Positions 43,990-52,448 of a DNA stretch of 64,000 nt are shown piece by piece. The position numbers and the translations under genes were made by a program. The DNA is from Jiella pelagia (GTDB lineage: Bacteria > Pseudomonadota > Alphaproteobacteria > Rhizobiales > Rhizobiaceae). Below the pieces are notes generated by a model. That model worked only from the letters and a program-made list of their open reading frames with translations, had not been told where the DNA came from and did not search any database. The DNA is taken from the NCBI RefSeq assembly GCF_026898155.1, contig NZ_CP114029.1:131501-195500 (forward strand), in the 5' to 3' direction. Position 1 is the stretch's first letter; every line of letters starts with the position of its first letter.

Positions 43990-45622
43990 TCAGGCAGCAG
44001 CTTCCCAGCGCGCGCCCGGAATAGCGGCGACGAGGGTGCGGGTATAATCGTGTCGGGGCTGCCGGAAGACCTGCGCCGGCGGCCCCGCTTCGACCATGCG
44101 GCCGTTCTGCATGACGACGACCTCGTCGCAGATGCGACTGGCGATGCGCAGGTCATGGGTGATGAAGATCATCGCGAGCTTCATCTCGTCCTGGATCTCG
44201 GCGAGTAGATCGAGGATCTGCGCCTGGACGGAAACGTCGAGGGCCGACACCGCCTCGTCGGCGATAATCAGCTGCGGATCGAACATCAGGGCTCGGGCGA
44301 TACCGACACGCTGGCGCTGGCCGCCGGAAAACTCGTGAGGATAGCGCTCGAAGGCCGACGGATCGAGCCCGACCCGGGAGAGCAGCCGGTGGGCGCGCGC
44401 CTTCGCCTCGCGATAGCCGACACCGTGGGCCATCGGCCCGGCCGTCAGGATGCGGCCGACCGTCTGGCGCGGATTGAGGGAGGCGAACGGGTCCTGAAAC
44501 ACCATCTGGATCAATGGCCGGTGGCGGCGGAACTCGGACTCCGGCATGCGGGCGACGTCACGCCCGTCGAAGGTAATCGAGCCTTCGTCCGCATCGAGGA
44601 TCTTCATCAGAATGCGGCCGAGGGTCGATTTGCCCGAGCCGGATTCGCCGACGATGCCGACGGTCTGCCCCTTGCGCACCGTGAGGCTGACGTCGTCGAC
44701 GGCGTTGACGATGCGCGGCGGCTTGAAGAAGGCGCCTGGAAGACGGAATGTCTTCTTCAGCCCGCTCGCCGCCAGCACGATCGGCGCCTCGCTCGCGGCG
44801 GCGGCGTGGGCTTCGCTCATCCGCGGGACCGCCGCGATGAGGCGTTGCGTATAGGGATGGCGCGGCGCGCCGAGAACGTCGGCCGCCCTGCCTTCTTCGA
44901 CGATCCGGCCGCGTTCCATGACGATCACCCTATCGGCGATCTCGGCGACGACGCCGAAATCATGGGTGATGAACATGACGCCCATGTCCTTGCGCGTCTG
45001 GATCGTCCGGATCAGATCGAGGATCTGTGCCTGGGTGGTCACGTCGAGGGCGGTCGTCGGCTCGTCGGCGATCAGGACGGCGGGCTCCAGCGCCAGCGCC
45101 ATGGCGATCATCACCCGCTGGCGCTGACCGCCCGACAACCGGAACGGATATTGCGTCTTGATGATCTCGGGATCGGGCAGTCCGACCTCGTCGAGAAGCT
45201 CGACGACGCGGGCCTTCTTGTCGATCGTCTCGTGGCCGCGATGGGCGTCGATGACCTCGGCGATCTGGTCGCCGATGGTCATCAGCGGGTTGAGGGCCGA
45301 CAGCGGGTCCTGAAAGACGATCGAGACGATCCGCCCGCGCATGTCGCGCAGCTCGGCGGGCGAGGCGGCGAGAAGATCCTCGCCGCGAAGGACGATCCGG
45401 CCGGCCTTGATTTCGAGCGCGTCGGGCAGAAGGCCCATGATGGCGTTGGCGGTGACGGATTTGCCGGAGCCGGACTCCCCAACGATGCACAAGGTTTCAC
45501 CGGCGGCGAGGCTCGAACGTGATCGCCTCGACGGCAAAACCGCGATCCATCCCGCCGGGCAGCGAGACTGTCAACGCGTCCACCGTCAACAGCGGCGCTC
45601 CGGCGGCTCGGGATTGGGACAT
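43990..45622 (-). pseudogene. Fused DppD-DppF ABC ATPase, one-base frameshift
   Basis: A double ATPase of about 544 residues that would power the permeases at 37-39 kb. Domain 1 has [33 protein letters not shown] and [16 protein letters not shown]. Domain 2 has [31 protein letters not shown] and LIIADEAVSALDVSVQ. The frame breaks at 45511 (plus strand GAGGCTC), 37 codons after the ATG at 45622. The true N-terminus MSQSRAAGAPLLTVDALTVS runs to AITFE, and removing one base continues with LAAGETLCIVGES. A shorter frame starting inside the break would lack the first strand. Confidence 0.88.
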
Positions 45623-45814
45623 CGCGCACTCCTCGGGTTTCGCGTTCATCGATCCTGTGGGCATGAAGCGACAAAAGCAATTCCCGGGCCACTCCTTCGG
45701 AGTGAGCCGGGGTTCCGCTGCCAGGGACCCTCGCCCCGCGAGCGTGCCGGCTCGACGTCGGGCTCTGCCTCCAGGGATGCAACGCCGCTGACGCCCCGTC
45801 GGGAAGATCTGTCG

Positions 45815-46840
45815 CTAGGACACGGCTTCGAGGCCCCGCACGGCAAAGCGCCGAGCCAGCGGTCCGAGGGTCGCCGCCTCCTCGCCGGCGGCATTGCCGC
45901 CACGGGCGCGGTCGGCGATGCCGACGAAGATGACGGCGAAGCGAAACAGCGCGAAGGCTTCATGGAACGGGAGAAGCCGGGGCGTGGAAGCGGCCCGGTT
46001 GTGATAGCGCGCGAGAAACTCTTCCCTGGAAGGGATTCCGAGCGTCGCGTGGTCGAGGCCGGCGATGCCGCCATACTCGTCGGGGGTCGTACGCCAGGCC
46101 ATGCAGCAGAATCCGAGATCGGCGAGCGGATGGCCAAGGGTCGAAAGCTCCCAGTCGAGGACCGCGACGATCCTCGGCTCGCTGGGATGGTACATGAGAT
46201 TGCCGACGCGAAAATCGCCGTGGGCGATCGCGACCCGCCCGTCGTCGGCTGGCAGATCGCCTTGCAGATAGGCGGCAAGTTCGTCGAGTTCGGGAATGTC
46301 CGAGGTCGGCGATTCCTGCCATTGCCGCGACCATCGGGCCAGTTGTCGTTCGAAATAGTTGCCAGGGCGGCCGTAATCGCCGAGGCCGACCGCCTGCGGA
46401 TCGACGGCATGAAGCGCGGCAAGCGTGTCCGCCATGGCCAGATAGGCGGACCGGCGCGCGGGCGGCCCGAGGCCTTCCATCGACGCGTCGTGGAAGACGC
46501 GACCCTCCAGGCGTTCCATCAGGTAGAAGGGCGTGCCGACGACGTCGGGCTCGGCGTGGAAAAGGATCGTCGCGGGCACCGGGACGTCGGTCCGCGACAG
46601 CGCCTCCATGACCCTGAATTCGCGATCGACAGCATGCGCGCCCTTGAGAAGCGGCCCCGGCGGCTGCTTGCGCAGCACCATCCGCCGCTCGCCATGGTCG
46701 AGAAAGAAGGTGGGGTTCGACTGGCCGCCGCCGATGCGTTCGAGCCGCATTGCGGCAGCACCGCCAAGGCGATCGGCAAGGAAGCCGGCGAGCCGAGCCG
46801 GGTCGAAGTCGAGGCTGCCTGTCGTGGCGATGTCCGTCAT
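45815..46840 (-). CDS. APH-fold kinase, LvaA-like
   Basis: A 341-residue aminoglycoside-phosphotransferase-fold kinase. It has MRLERIGGGQSNPTFFLDHGERRMVLRKQPPGPLL, the catalytic loop VAIAHGDFRVGNLMYHPSEP and the metal site VLDWELSTLGHPLADLGF. This subfamily is paired or fused with acyl-CoA dehydrogenases (human ACAD10/11, LvaA in Pseudomonas) and phosphorylates 4-hydroxyacyl-CoA. It starts 45 bp after the dehydrogenase gene. Antibiotic resistance is unlikely because of the context. Confidence 0.87.
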   Translation of the reverse strand: MTDIATTGSLDFDPARLAGFLADRLGGAAAMRLERIGGGQSNPTFFLDHGERRMVLRKQPPGPLLKGAHAVDREFRVMEALSRTDVPVPATILFHAEPDVVGTPFYLMERLEGRVFHDASMEGLGPPARRSAYLAMADTLAALHAVDPQAVGLGDYGRPGNYFERQLARWSRQWQESPTSDIPELDELAAYLQGDLPADDGRVAIAHGDFRVGNLMYHPSEPRIVAVLDWELSTLGHPLADLGFCCMAWRTTPDEYGGIAGLDHATLGIPSREEFLARYHNRAASTPRLLPFHEAFALFRFAVIFVGIADRARGGNAAGEEAATLGPLARRFAVRGLEAVS

Positions 46841-46885
46841 CAGTCCTCCCGGTGGTACGCTGGGCCGGTGGCCCGGCCCGGAGGC

Positions 46886-48094
46886 TCACGCTTCCGCCAC
46901 AGGCCAACGCCACATCTCTGCGCCCTCCTCGGCCAGGAAGCGGCTGATCACCATCTTGTGGACCTCGTCCGCCCCGTCGACGAGCCGGGCCTGCCGCGCA
47001 TAGCGGTAGATCCACTCGAGCACGGTGTCCTTGGAATAGCCGCGCGCGCCGTTGATCTGGATGGCCGTGTCGGCGGCGGCATGGAGCACGTTGGCAACGT
47101 GGATCTTCGCCATCGACACCTCCTTGCGGGCAAAGCTCCCCTGGTCGATCTCGAAGGCCGCCCTGGCGACCAGCAGCCGCCCGATCTCGATCCGCATGGC
47201 GAGATCGCCGAGCATGATCTGCACGCTTTCCCGGTCGGCGAGCCTGACGCCGAAGCCCTCGCGGGCGGCGGCGTATTCGTAGGCGATCTCCATCGACCGC
47301 TTGGCAAGGCCGAGCCAGCGCATGCAGTGGGTGAGACGGGCGGGGCCGAGCCGGGTCTGGGTGACCTTGAGGCCGCGGCCGAGACCGGCGAGAACGTCCT
47401 CCTCGCCAATCTCCAGCCCGTCGAACTCGATCTCGCAATGCCCGCCATGCTCCTCCGGACCCATGATGCCGATCCGGCGCCGGATGCGCCAGCCGGGCTG
47501 GTCCTTGTGATAGAGGAAGGCGGTGAGGCCGGAGCGCGGATCGTCGGAGGTACGGGCGACGAGGATGAAGTGGCTCGCCTCCTGCGCCCCGGTAATGAAC
47601 CACTTGCGGCCCTTGACGATCCACTTGTCGCCGCGCTTCTCGGCGCGGGTGCCGATCATCGAAGGATCGGAGCCGCCGCCGGGATGCGGCTCGGTCATGG
47701 CGAAGGCCGAACGCACGCTGCCCTCGACGATCGGCTTCAGCCATTTTTCCTTCTGGCGCTCGGATCCGAGCTTTTCGAGCACCATCATGTTTCCGTCGTC
47801 GGGCGCCGCCGAGTTGAACACCACGGGCCCGAAGATCGAGCGGTTCATCGCCTCGTAGGTGACGGCCATGCCGACCATGGAAAGCCCTGCGCCGCCGGCC
47901 TGCCGCGGCAGTTGCAGGCACCACAGCCCCTCGGCCCGCGCCTTCTCGCGAAGCGTCGACAGAAGCGCCAGGTCGATGTTCTCGTGGCCGTCATAGCTGG
48001 CGGCGTCGGATTCCAGCGGGATCAATTCGCGCTCGACGAACGCGGCGATCCGGGCGCGGTAGTCCTCGATCTCGGGAGAAATGCGAAAGTCCAT
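46886..48094 (-). CDS. Acyl-CoA dehydrogenase, ACAD10/11 or LvaC-like
   Basis: A 402-residue flavoenzyme. It includes FAMTEPHPGGGSDPSMIGTRAEKRGDKWIVKGRKWFITGA, MGPEEHGGHCEIEFDGLEI, and the C-terminal FAD region NGARGYSKDTVLEWIYRYARQARLVDGADEVHKMVISRF. The sequence is closest to the ACAD10/11 group, which removes the phosphate from a 4-phosphoacyl-CoA and shifts the oxygen function to C3. Together with the kinase it would feed 4-hydroxy acids into beta-oxidation. Confidence 0.9.
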   Translation of the reverse strand: MDFRISPEIEDYRARIAAFVERELIPLESDAASYDGHENIDLALLSTLREKARAEGLWCLQLPRQAGGAGLSMVGMAVTYEAMNRSIFGPVVFNSAAPDDGNMMVLEKLGSERQKEKWLKPIVEGSVRSAFAMTEPHPGGGSDPSMIGTRAEKRGDKWIVKGRKWFITGAQEASHFILVARTSDDPRSGLTAFLYHKDQPGWRIRRRIGIMGPEEHGGHCEIEFDGLEIGEEDVLAGLGRGLKVTQTRLGPARLTHCMRWLGLAKRSMEIAYEYAAAREGFGVRLADRESVQIMLGDLAMRIEIGRLLVARAAFEIDQGSFARKEVSMAKIHVANVLHAAADTAIQINGARGYSKDTVLEWIYRYARQARLVDGADEVHKMVISRFLAEEGAEMWRWPVAEA

Positions 48095-48103
48095 CGGGCC
48101 GCC

Positions 48104-48220
48104 TCAGAGCGTGGAGATCACGTGGCCGCCGTCGACCACGATGTGGGAACCGGTCATATAGGCCCCGGCCAGCGAAGCAAGCAGGAGCAGCACCCCGTCG
48201 AGGTCGGCCCTTGTCGACAT
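48104..48220 (-). pseudogene. C-terminal SDR stump
   Basis: A 38-codon frame ends GAYMTGSHIVVDGGHVISTL, the closing strand and 'VDGG' loop of an SDR. The cofactor-binding and catalytic parts are gone; unrelated DNA follows. It precedes the acyl-CoA dehydrogenase by 9 bp on the same strand, so an SDR gene probably once opened that operon and was deleted when the sugar transporter gene at 48262 arrived. Confidence 0.7.
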
Positions 48221-48261
48221 AGACGCGCCCGGCGGCGACAATGACGAAATTTAGCCACGTC

Positions 48262-49356
48262 CTATGAATTTGCACCCCGGCCGAGGCGTTTTCCGGATCC
48301 AGCGGCGAAAAGATGCGTGTTCGAGACGTTCCCACGAACGCTCATCTTCTCGCCGACCGCTGCCCGGCTGTCACGCGGCAGTTCGACCGTCACCATCTTG
48401 TCCCGTCCGATGTCGAGATAGCCGAAGGTCTGCCCCCCGAGACGCTCGACGACGCCGAGCGTTCCGGTGAACCAGGCATCTTCCTGCGAACACGCCGTCA
48501 GATCCTCAGGCCGGATCCCCAGCATAACGCTCCCGTTGACCGCCTCGCCGTCGGGCCGGGGAATTGCGGCGCGGCCGGCCGGAAGGTCCAGTTCGATCGC
48601 GTCGCCTCGGGCCGACGCGATTTCGCAGGCGACGACGTTCATGGTTGGGCTTCCGATGAACTGCGCGACGAAGAGGCTCGCGGGGGTGTGGTAGAGTTCC
48701 AATGGTGCGCCGATCTGCTCGACATTGCCGCCGTTCATCACCACGATCCGGTCGGCGAGCGTCATCGCCTCGACCTGATCGTGGGTGACGTAGACCGTCG
48801 TCGCCTTGATCCGCCGGTGCAGTTTGGCGATCTCCAGCCGCATTTCCACGCGCAAGGCGGCGTCGAGATTGGACAAGGGCTCGTCGAACAGGAAGGCGTC
48901 GGGATCGCGGACGATCGCCCGCCCCATGGCGACGCGTTGACGCTGACCGCCAGAGAGCTGGCCCGGGCGCCGATCGAGATAGGGCTCGATCTTCAGGATA
49001 GCAGCCGCATTGCCGACCCGGGCGTCGATGTCGCGCTGGGCGACATCGCGCATCTTGAGGCCGAAGGCCATGTTCTCCGCCACGCTCATGTGTGGATAGA
49101 GCGCATAGTCCTGGAAGACCATCGCGACGTTGCGCTCGGCCGGCGGCAGATGACCGACCGGCTTGTCGGCGATGAGGAGATCGCCGTCGGTGATCTCCTC
49201 AAGCCCTGCCAGCATCCTCAGGAGTGTGGACTTGCCGCAGCCGGACGGCCCGACCAGGACGACGAACTCGCCGGATTCGATCTCAAGCGAGATCGAGCGG
49301 ATCACGGTCACTGAGCCGTAGTCCTTGCGAATGTTCCGCAGTTCGATCGCTGCCAT
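48262..49356 (-). CDS. Sugar ABC transporter ATPase (UgpC/MsmX type)
   Basis: A 364-residue ATPase. The ABC domain has [52 protein letters not shown] and AFLFDEPLSNLDAALR. The C-terminal TOBE/OB domain has GIRPEDL and VVERLGGQTFGYLDI. ATG 49356 begins MAAIELRNIRKDYG, the usual start. It is transcribed away from the GntR-led operon and would energise the permeases at 52-54 kb. Confidence 0.92.
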   Translation of the reverse strand: MAAIELRNIRKDYGSVTVIRSISLEIESGEFVVLVGPSGCGKSTLLRMLAGLEEITDGDLLIADKPVGHLPPAERNVAMVFQDYALYPHMSVAENMAFGLKMRDVAQRDIDARVGNAAAILKIEPYLDRRPGQLSGGQRQRVAMGRAIVRDPDAFLFDEPLSNLDAALRVEMRLEIAKLHRRIKATTVYVTHDQVEAMTLADRIVVMNGGNVEQIGAPLELYHTPASLFVAQFIGSPTMNVVACEIASARGDAIELDLPAGRAAIPRPDGEAVNGSVMLGIRPEDLTACSQEDAWFTGTLGVVERLGGQTFGYLDIGRDKMVTVELPRDSRAAVGEKMSVRGNVSNTHLFAAGSGKRLGRGANS

Positions 49357-49399
49357 GAAGCTCCTCCCGCCGTGGCTCGCAGCCCGCTTGACGACTGCT

Positions 49400-49418
49400 T
49401 CATTATCAATAATGATAA
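49400..49418. promoter_or_regulatory. Candidate GntR operator in divergent promoter
   Basis: Two overlapping inverted repeats lie in the 118-bp gap between the ATPase and GntR starts: TCATTAT-CA-ATAATGA (49400-49415) and TTATCA-ATAA-TGATAA (49403-49418). The block is strongly AT-rich (ATCAATAATGATAACGATAT) in otherwise GC-rich DNA. This is the expected place for an operator and two divergent promoters. Confidence 0.5.
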
Positions 49419-49474
49419 CGATATCGATTGCAAGAAGGTCTCCATACTTGTCGCCACCTGCCTCCCCATCGACA

Positions 49475-50161
49475 ATGCCACGCGCTGCCTCGGCACGGCC
49501 TCGCGCCAGCCGGCGGGCGTCCGGCAAGTCGACGGCGGCCTTTGCGGAACTGAAGCGTGACATCATGCTGGGCAGTCTCGAGGCGGGTCATACCCTCGTC
49601 GAGCTGGAACTCGCAGAGCGCTTCGGCTGCAGCCAGGGCACCATCCGCGAGGCGTTGCTGCAGCTTCAGGACGAGGGCCTCGTCCACAGGCACGGCTACC
49701 GTGGCACCCAGGTCTCCGACTGCACCGAGGACGAGGCAGTCGAACTCTTCCGGATCCGCCAGTCGATCGAGTGCCGCGGCATCGCAAGGGCAATGGAGCG
49801 CCAGACAGGACCGCTCATCGCCGACCTGGAGGCGATGGTCGCCGCGATGATCGAGGCGGCAGAAGTCGACGACGAGCTGGAACTCGCTTCGATCGATCGG
49901 GACTTCCATCAGCGCCTGTTCGGCGAAGCGCGGCTGACCGCGCTCGAACCGATCCTGCGCCGCTGCCTCGTCCACAATCATCGCTACAAGATTTCCCGCT
50001 CGGCCGGACCTCGTGATCTCCTCCAGACGGCGCGGCGGCACGAGCCGATCGTCGGCGCGATCCGGGCCGGCGACGCGGCGGCGGCCAAGACCGCCCTCTT
50101 CCATCACATCGCGACGATCGTCGACTTCGGGCCGACCGTGTTCCCAGGAGAGCCGGAATGA
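49475..50161 (+). CDS. GntR-family (FadR/FCD type) regulator
   Basis: A 228-residue regulator. The winged helix is LKRDIMLGSLEAGHTLVELELAERFGCSQGTIREALLQLQDEGLV with HRHGYRGTQV. The C-terminal FCD domain contains VELFRIRQSIECRGIARA, IDRDFHQRLFGEA with metal-binding Asp and His, and the late HEPIVGAIRAGDAAAAKTALFHH. ATG 49475 is chosen; a longer frame runs back into the neighbouring gene. Its stop overlaps the esterase ATG. Confidence 0.88.
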   Translation: MPRAASARPRASRRASGKSTAAFAELKRDIMLGSLEAGHTLVELELAERFGCSQGTIREALLQLQDEGLVHRHGYRGTQVSDCTEDEAVELFRIRQSIECRGIARAMERQTGPLIADLEAMVAAMIEAAEVDDELELASIDRDFHQRLFGEARLTALEPILRRCLVHNHRYKISRSAGPRDLLQTARRHEPIVGAIRAGDAAAAKTALFHHIATIVDFGPTVFPGEPE

Positions 50162-51135
50162 TCACCGGCGCGCCCTTCTCGGCCGAGCTTGCGCCGGAGA
50201 TGGCCGCGCTCATGCAGCGCATCGCCCGCGAGGACGGCCCGCAGCCCGATCCGACGACGCTGCCCCCGGCAGAAGGCCGCCGCCTCGCCGCGGCCGGCAA
50301 TCGCCGCTGGAACGTCGACCTGCCGGAGATGGCGATCTCGCGCGAAATCGCCGTGCCCGCGAACGAGGATCTCGGAACACCGGCAATCGCCTGCCGGCTC
50401 CATGTGCCGCCAGAGGCGCGTCCCGGGGTCATCGTCTTCGTCCACGGCGGCGGCTTCTCGTTCTGCAGCCCCGAGACGCATGAGCGATGCGCCCGTCTGC
50501 TCGCAGTCGAGGCAGGCCTCGCGGTCCTCCTGCCGGACTATCGCCTGGCGCCAGAGCATCCCTATCCCGCCGGCCTGACGGACGTCGCGGCGACGCTGCG
50601 CGCCCTGCCGATGCTGGCGACGGCCGCGGGCCTTCCAGCCGAGCCGCTGTTCCTGGCCGGCGACTCGGCCGGCGCCAACCTCGCCCTCGCAGGGCTGATC
50701 CACGAGATGCGCGCCGACCGGCCGGCTCCGGCTTCCGGCGCGCTGCTCCTCTACGGCAATTACGACGCCGACTTCGAAAGCCCGTCCTTCCGCTTCTTCG
50801 CCGAGGGACCTGGCCTGACGCGGGCGAAGATGCAGCGCTACTGGCGGTTCTATGTCGCAGATCGAGACATGCGGGGCGACGCGCTCGCCTGCCCGGTCTT
50901 TGCTGAACCGGCAGAACTCGCGGCGCTGCCGCCGCTGCATCTGATGGCAGCGGCGGTCGACCCCTTGCTCAGCGACACGCTGGCGCTCCAGTCGCGGCTC
51001 GCCGCGGCAGGCCGAAACGAGCGCGCGGCGATCGTGCCGGGCGTCGTCCACGGCTTCCTGCAGATGACGAACGACCTGCCACAGGCCCGGGAGGCGATCG
51101 CGGCCGCCGGCCGTTTCGTCCGCCACCACAGCTGA
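50158..51135 (+). CDS. HSL-type alpha/beta hydrolase (esterase)
   Basis: A 325-residue hydrolase of the hormone-sensitive lipase family. It has the oxyanion motif VFVHGGGFSFCSPETHE, the nucleophile elbow LAGDSAGANLALAG, the acid in AAVDPLLSDT, and the histidine in GVVHGFLQM. No signal peptide is visible, so it is cytoplasmic. It is translationally coupled to the GntR gene and precedes the sugar-binding protein; it may remove acyl groups from the imported sugar derivative. Confidence 0.88.
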   Translation: MITGAPFSAELAPEMAALMQRIAREDGPQPDPTTLPPAEGRRLAAAGNRRWNVDLPEMAISREIAVPANEDLGTPAIACRLHVPPEARPGVIVFVHGGGFSFCSPETHERCARLLAVEAGLAVLLPDYRLAPEHPYPAGLTDVAATLRALPMLATAAGLPAEPLFLAGDSAGANLALAGLIHEMRADRPAPASGALLLYGNYDADFESPSFRFFAEGPGLTRAKMQRYWRFYVADRDMRGDALACPVFAEPAELAALPPLHLMAAAVDPLLSDTLALQSRLAAAGRNERAAIVPGVVHGFLQMTNDLPQAREAIAAAGRFVRHHS

Positions 51136-51153
51136 CTTCGACAAAAGGGAGGA

Positions 51154-52356
51154 ATGAAAATGTCGAGATTGAAGACGACCGCGGCGGCCGCCGCGCTGAT
51201 CGCAGGGCTGGGACTGGGTCATGCCCAGGCCGAGACCGTCCGGTTCTGGTATCACTTCGACAATCCGGAAAACCCGATGTCCGGGCTCGTGGAGAAGTTC
51301 GAGAAGGCCAATCCGGACATCACCGTCGAGGCCGACAACGTTCCCTGGAACAGCTACTACGACAATCTCTACACCGCGATCATCGGCGGCAACGCCCCCG
51401 ACGCGGCGATGGTGAAGCTGTTCGCCCAGCCGCGCCTCGTCGAGATGGGCGCGCTGGAGCCGATCGGCGATCGGATCGACGCCTGGGACGGCAAGGAGGA
51501 ACTCCTCGACAATCTCCTCTCGATCAACGCCGGCCCGGACGGCAGCCAATACTACCTGCCGATCCAGTATGTCGTCCTCTACCTCTACTACCGCGCCGAC
51601 CTGTTTGAGGAGGCCGGGCTCCAGCCGCCGAAGACCTGCGAGGAATTCCGCGAGGCCGCCAAGAAGCTGACCGAAGGCGACCGCTACGGCTTCGGCTTTC
51701 GCGGCGGCAAGGGCGGCTGGGACCAGTGGGGCAGCTTCGTTCTCTCGCGCGGCGCCAAGCTGGAGCCGGGCGGCCTGACCACGCCCGAAGCCATCGAGGC
51801 CAATCAGTGGCTGATCGACATGTTCCAGGAGGACAAGTCGATCCCGCCCTCGGCGCCGAACGACGGGTTCCAGGAGATCATCGGCGCCTTCAAATCCGGC
51901 AAGACGGCGATGACCATCCACCACATCGGCTCGAGCAAGGACCTCGTTGCCGCGCTGGGGGACAAGGTCTCGGCCGTGCCCGTGCCGAAATGCGACGGCA
52001 ATGCCTGGACCTCCTATGGCGACGAGTCGCTGGCGATCTTCTCCGCCTCCGAGAACAAGGACGCCGCCTGGAAATGGATCTCCTTCCTGGCCGAGCCGGA
52101 GAACAACGTCGCCTTCGTCAAGGCGACCGGCCAGATGCCGGTGACCAAGACCGGGTCCGAGACATATGACGGCCATCCCAAGCGCTTCGTCGAGGCGACG
52201 GTGAATTCGCTGCCCTTCGCCCACGTACTGCCGCAGACCTCGGCGACGGCGGACTTCGTCAACACCGAATGGCAGATCGCCATGCAGCAGGCCCTCACCG
52301 GCCAGATCACCGCCGAGGCGATGATGGAGAAGCTGCAGGGTCTCTTCGCAGACTGA
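51154..52356 (+). CDS. Sugar-binding protein (CUT1)
   Basis: A 400-residue periplasmic receptor. Signal peptide MSRLKTTAAAAALIAGLGLGHAQA, then ETVRFWYHFDNPENPMSGLVEKFEKANPDITVEAD, typical of UgpB/MalE-like proteins. It also has AKKLTEGDRYGFGFRGGKG and FKSGKTAMTIHHIG. A strong ribosome site (GGGAGGA) precedes the start. Two permeases and the divergent ATPase complete the system. The sugar or polyol is not identified. Confidence 0.9.
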   Translation: MKMSRLKTTAAAAALIAGLGLGHAQAETVRFWYHFDNPENPMSGLVEKFEKANPDITVEADNVPWNSYYDNLYTAIIGGNAPDAAMVKLFAQPRLVEMGALEPIGDRIDAWDGKEELLDNLLSINAGPDGSQYYLPIQYVVLYLYYRADLFEEAGLQPPKTCEEFREAAKKLTEGDRYGFGFRGGKGGWDQWGSFVLSRGAKLEPGGLTTPEAIEANQWLIDMFQEDKSIPPSAPNDGFQEIIGAFKSGKTAMTIHHIGSSKDLVAALGDKVSAVPVPKCDGNAWTSYGDESLAIFSASENKDAAWKWISFLAEPENNVAFVKATGQMPVTKTGSETYDGHPKRFVEATVNSLPFAHVLPQTSATADFVNTEWQIAMQQALTGQITAEAMMEKLQGLFAD

Positions 52357-52363
52357 CGCGACC

Positions 52364-52392
52364 GGCGGGGGCACCGCCTCGGTGCTCCCGCC
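52364..52392 (+). promoter_or_regulatory. Hairpin between binding-protein and permease genes
   Basis: GGCGGGGGCACCG (52364-52376) pairs with CGGTGCTCCCGCC (52380-52392) with a single G-T wobble and a 3-base loop. It begins 8 bp after the stop of the binding-protein gene. There is no T-tract. In malEF-like operons such structures keep binding-protein mRNA more abundant than permease mRNA. Confidence 0.55.
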
Positions 52393-52448
52393 ATTCCATC
52401 GGGCCGCTCCTCCGAACGTTTCAGCTTCGGCATCTCACGAGACACGAC

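Noticed and set aside
45815..46840. Aminoglycoside resistance gene
   Set aside because: It has the APH fold, but its pairing with an ACAD10/11-like dehydrogenase and its motif set place it with the 4-hydroxyacyl-CoA kinases.
48104..48220. A small independent protein beginning at the ATG at 48220
   Set aside because: Its sequence is the closing segment of an SDR with nothing before it and no ribosome site, so it is listed as a stump.
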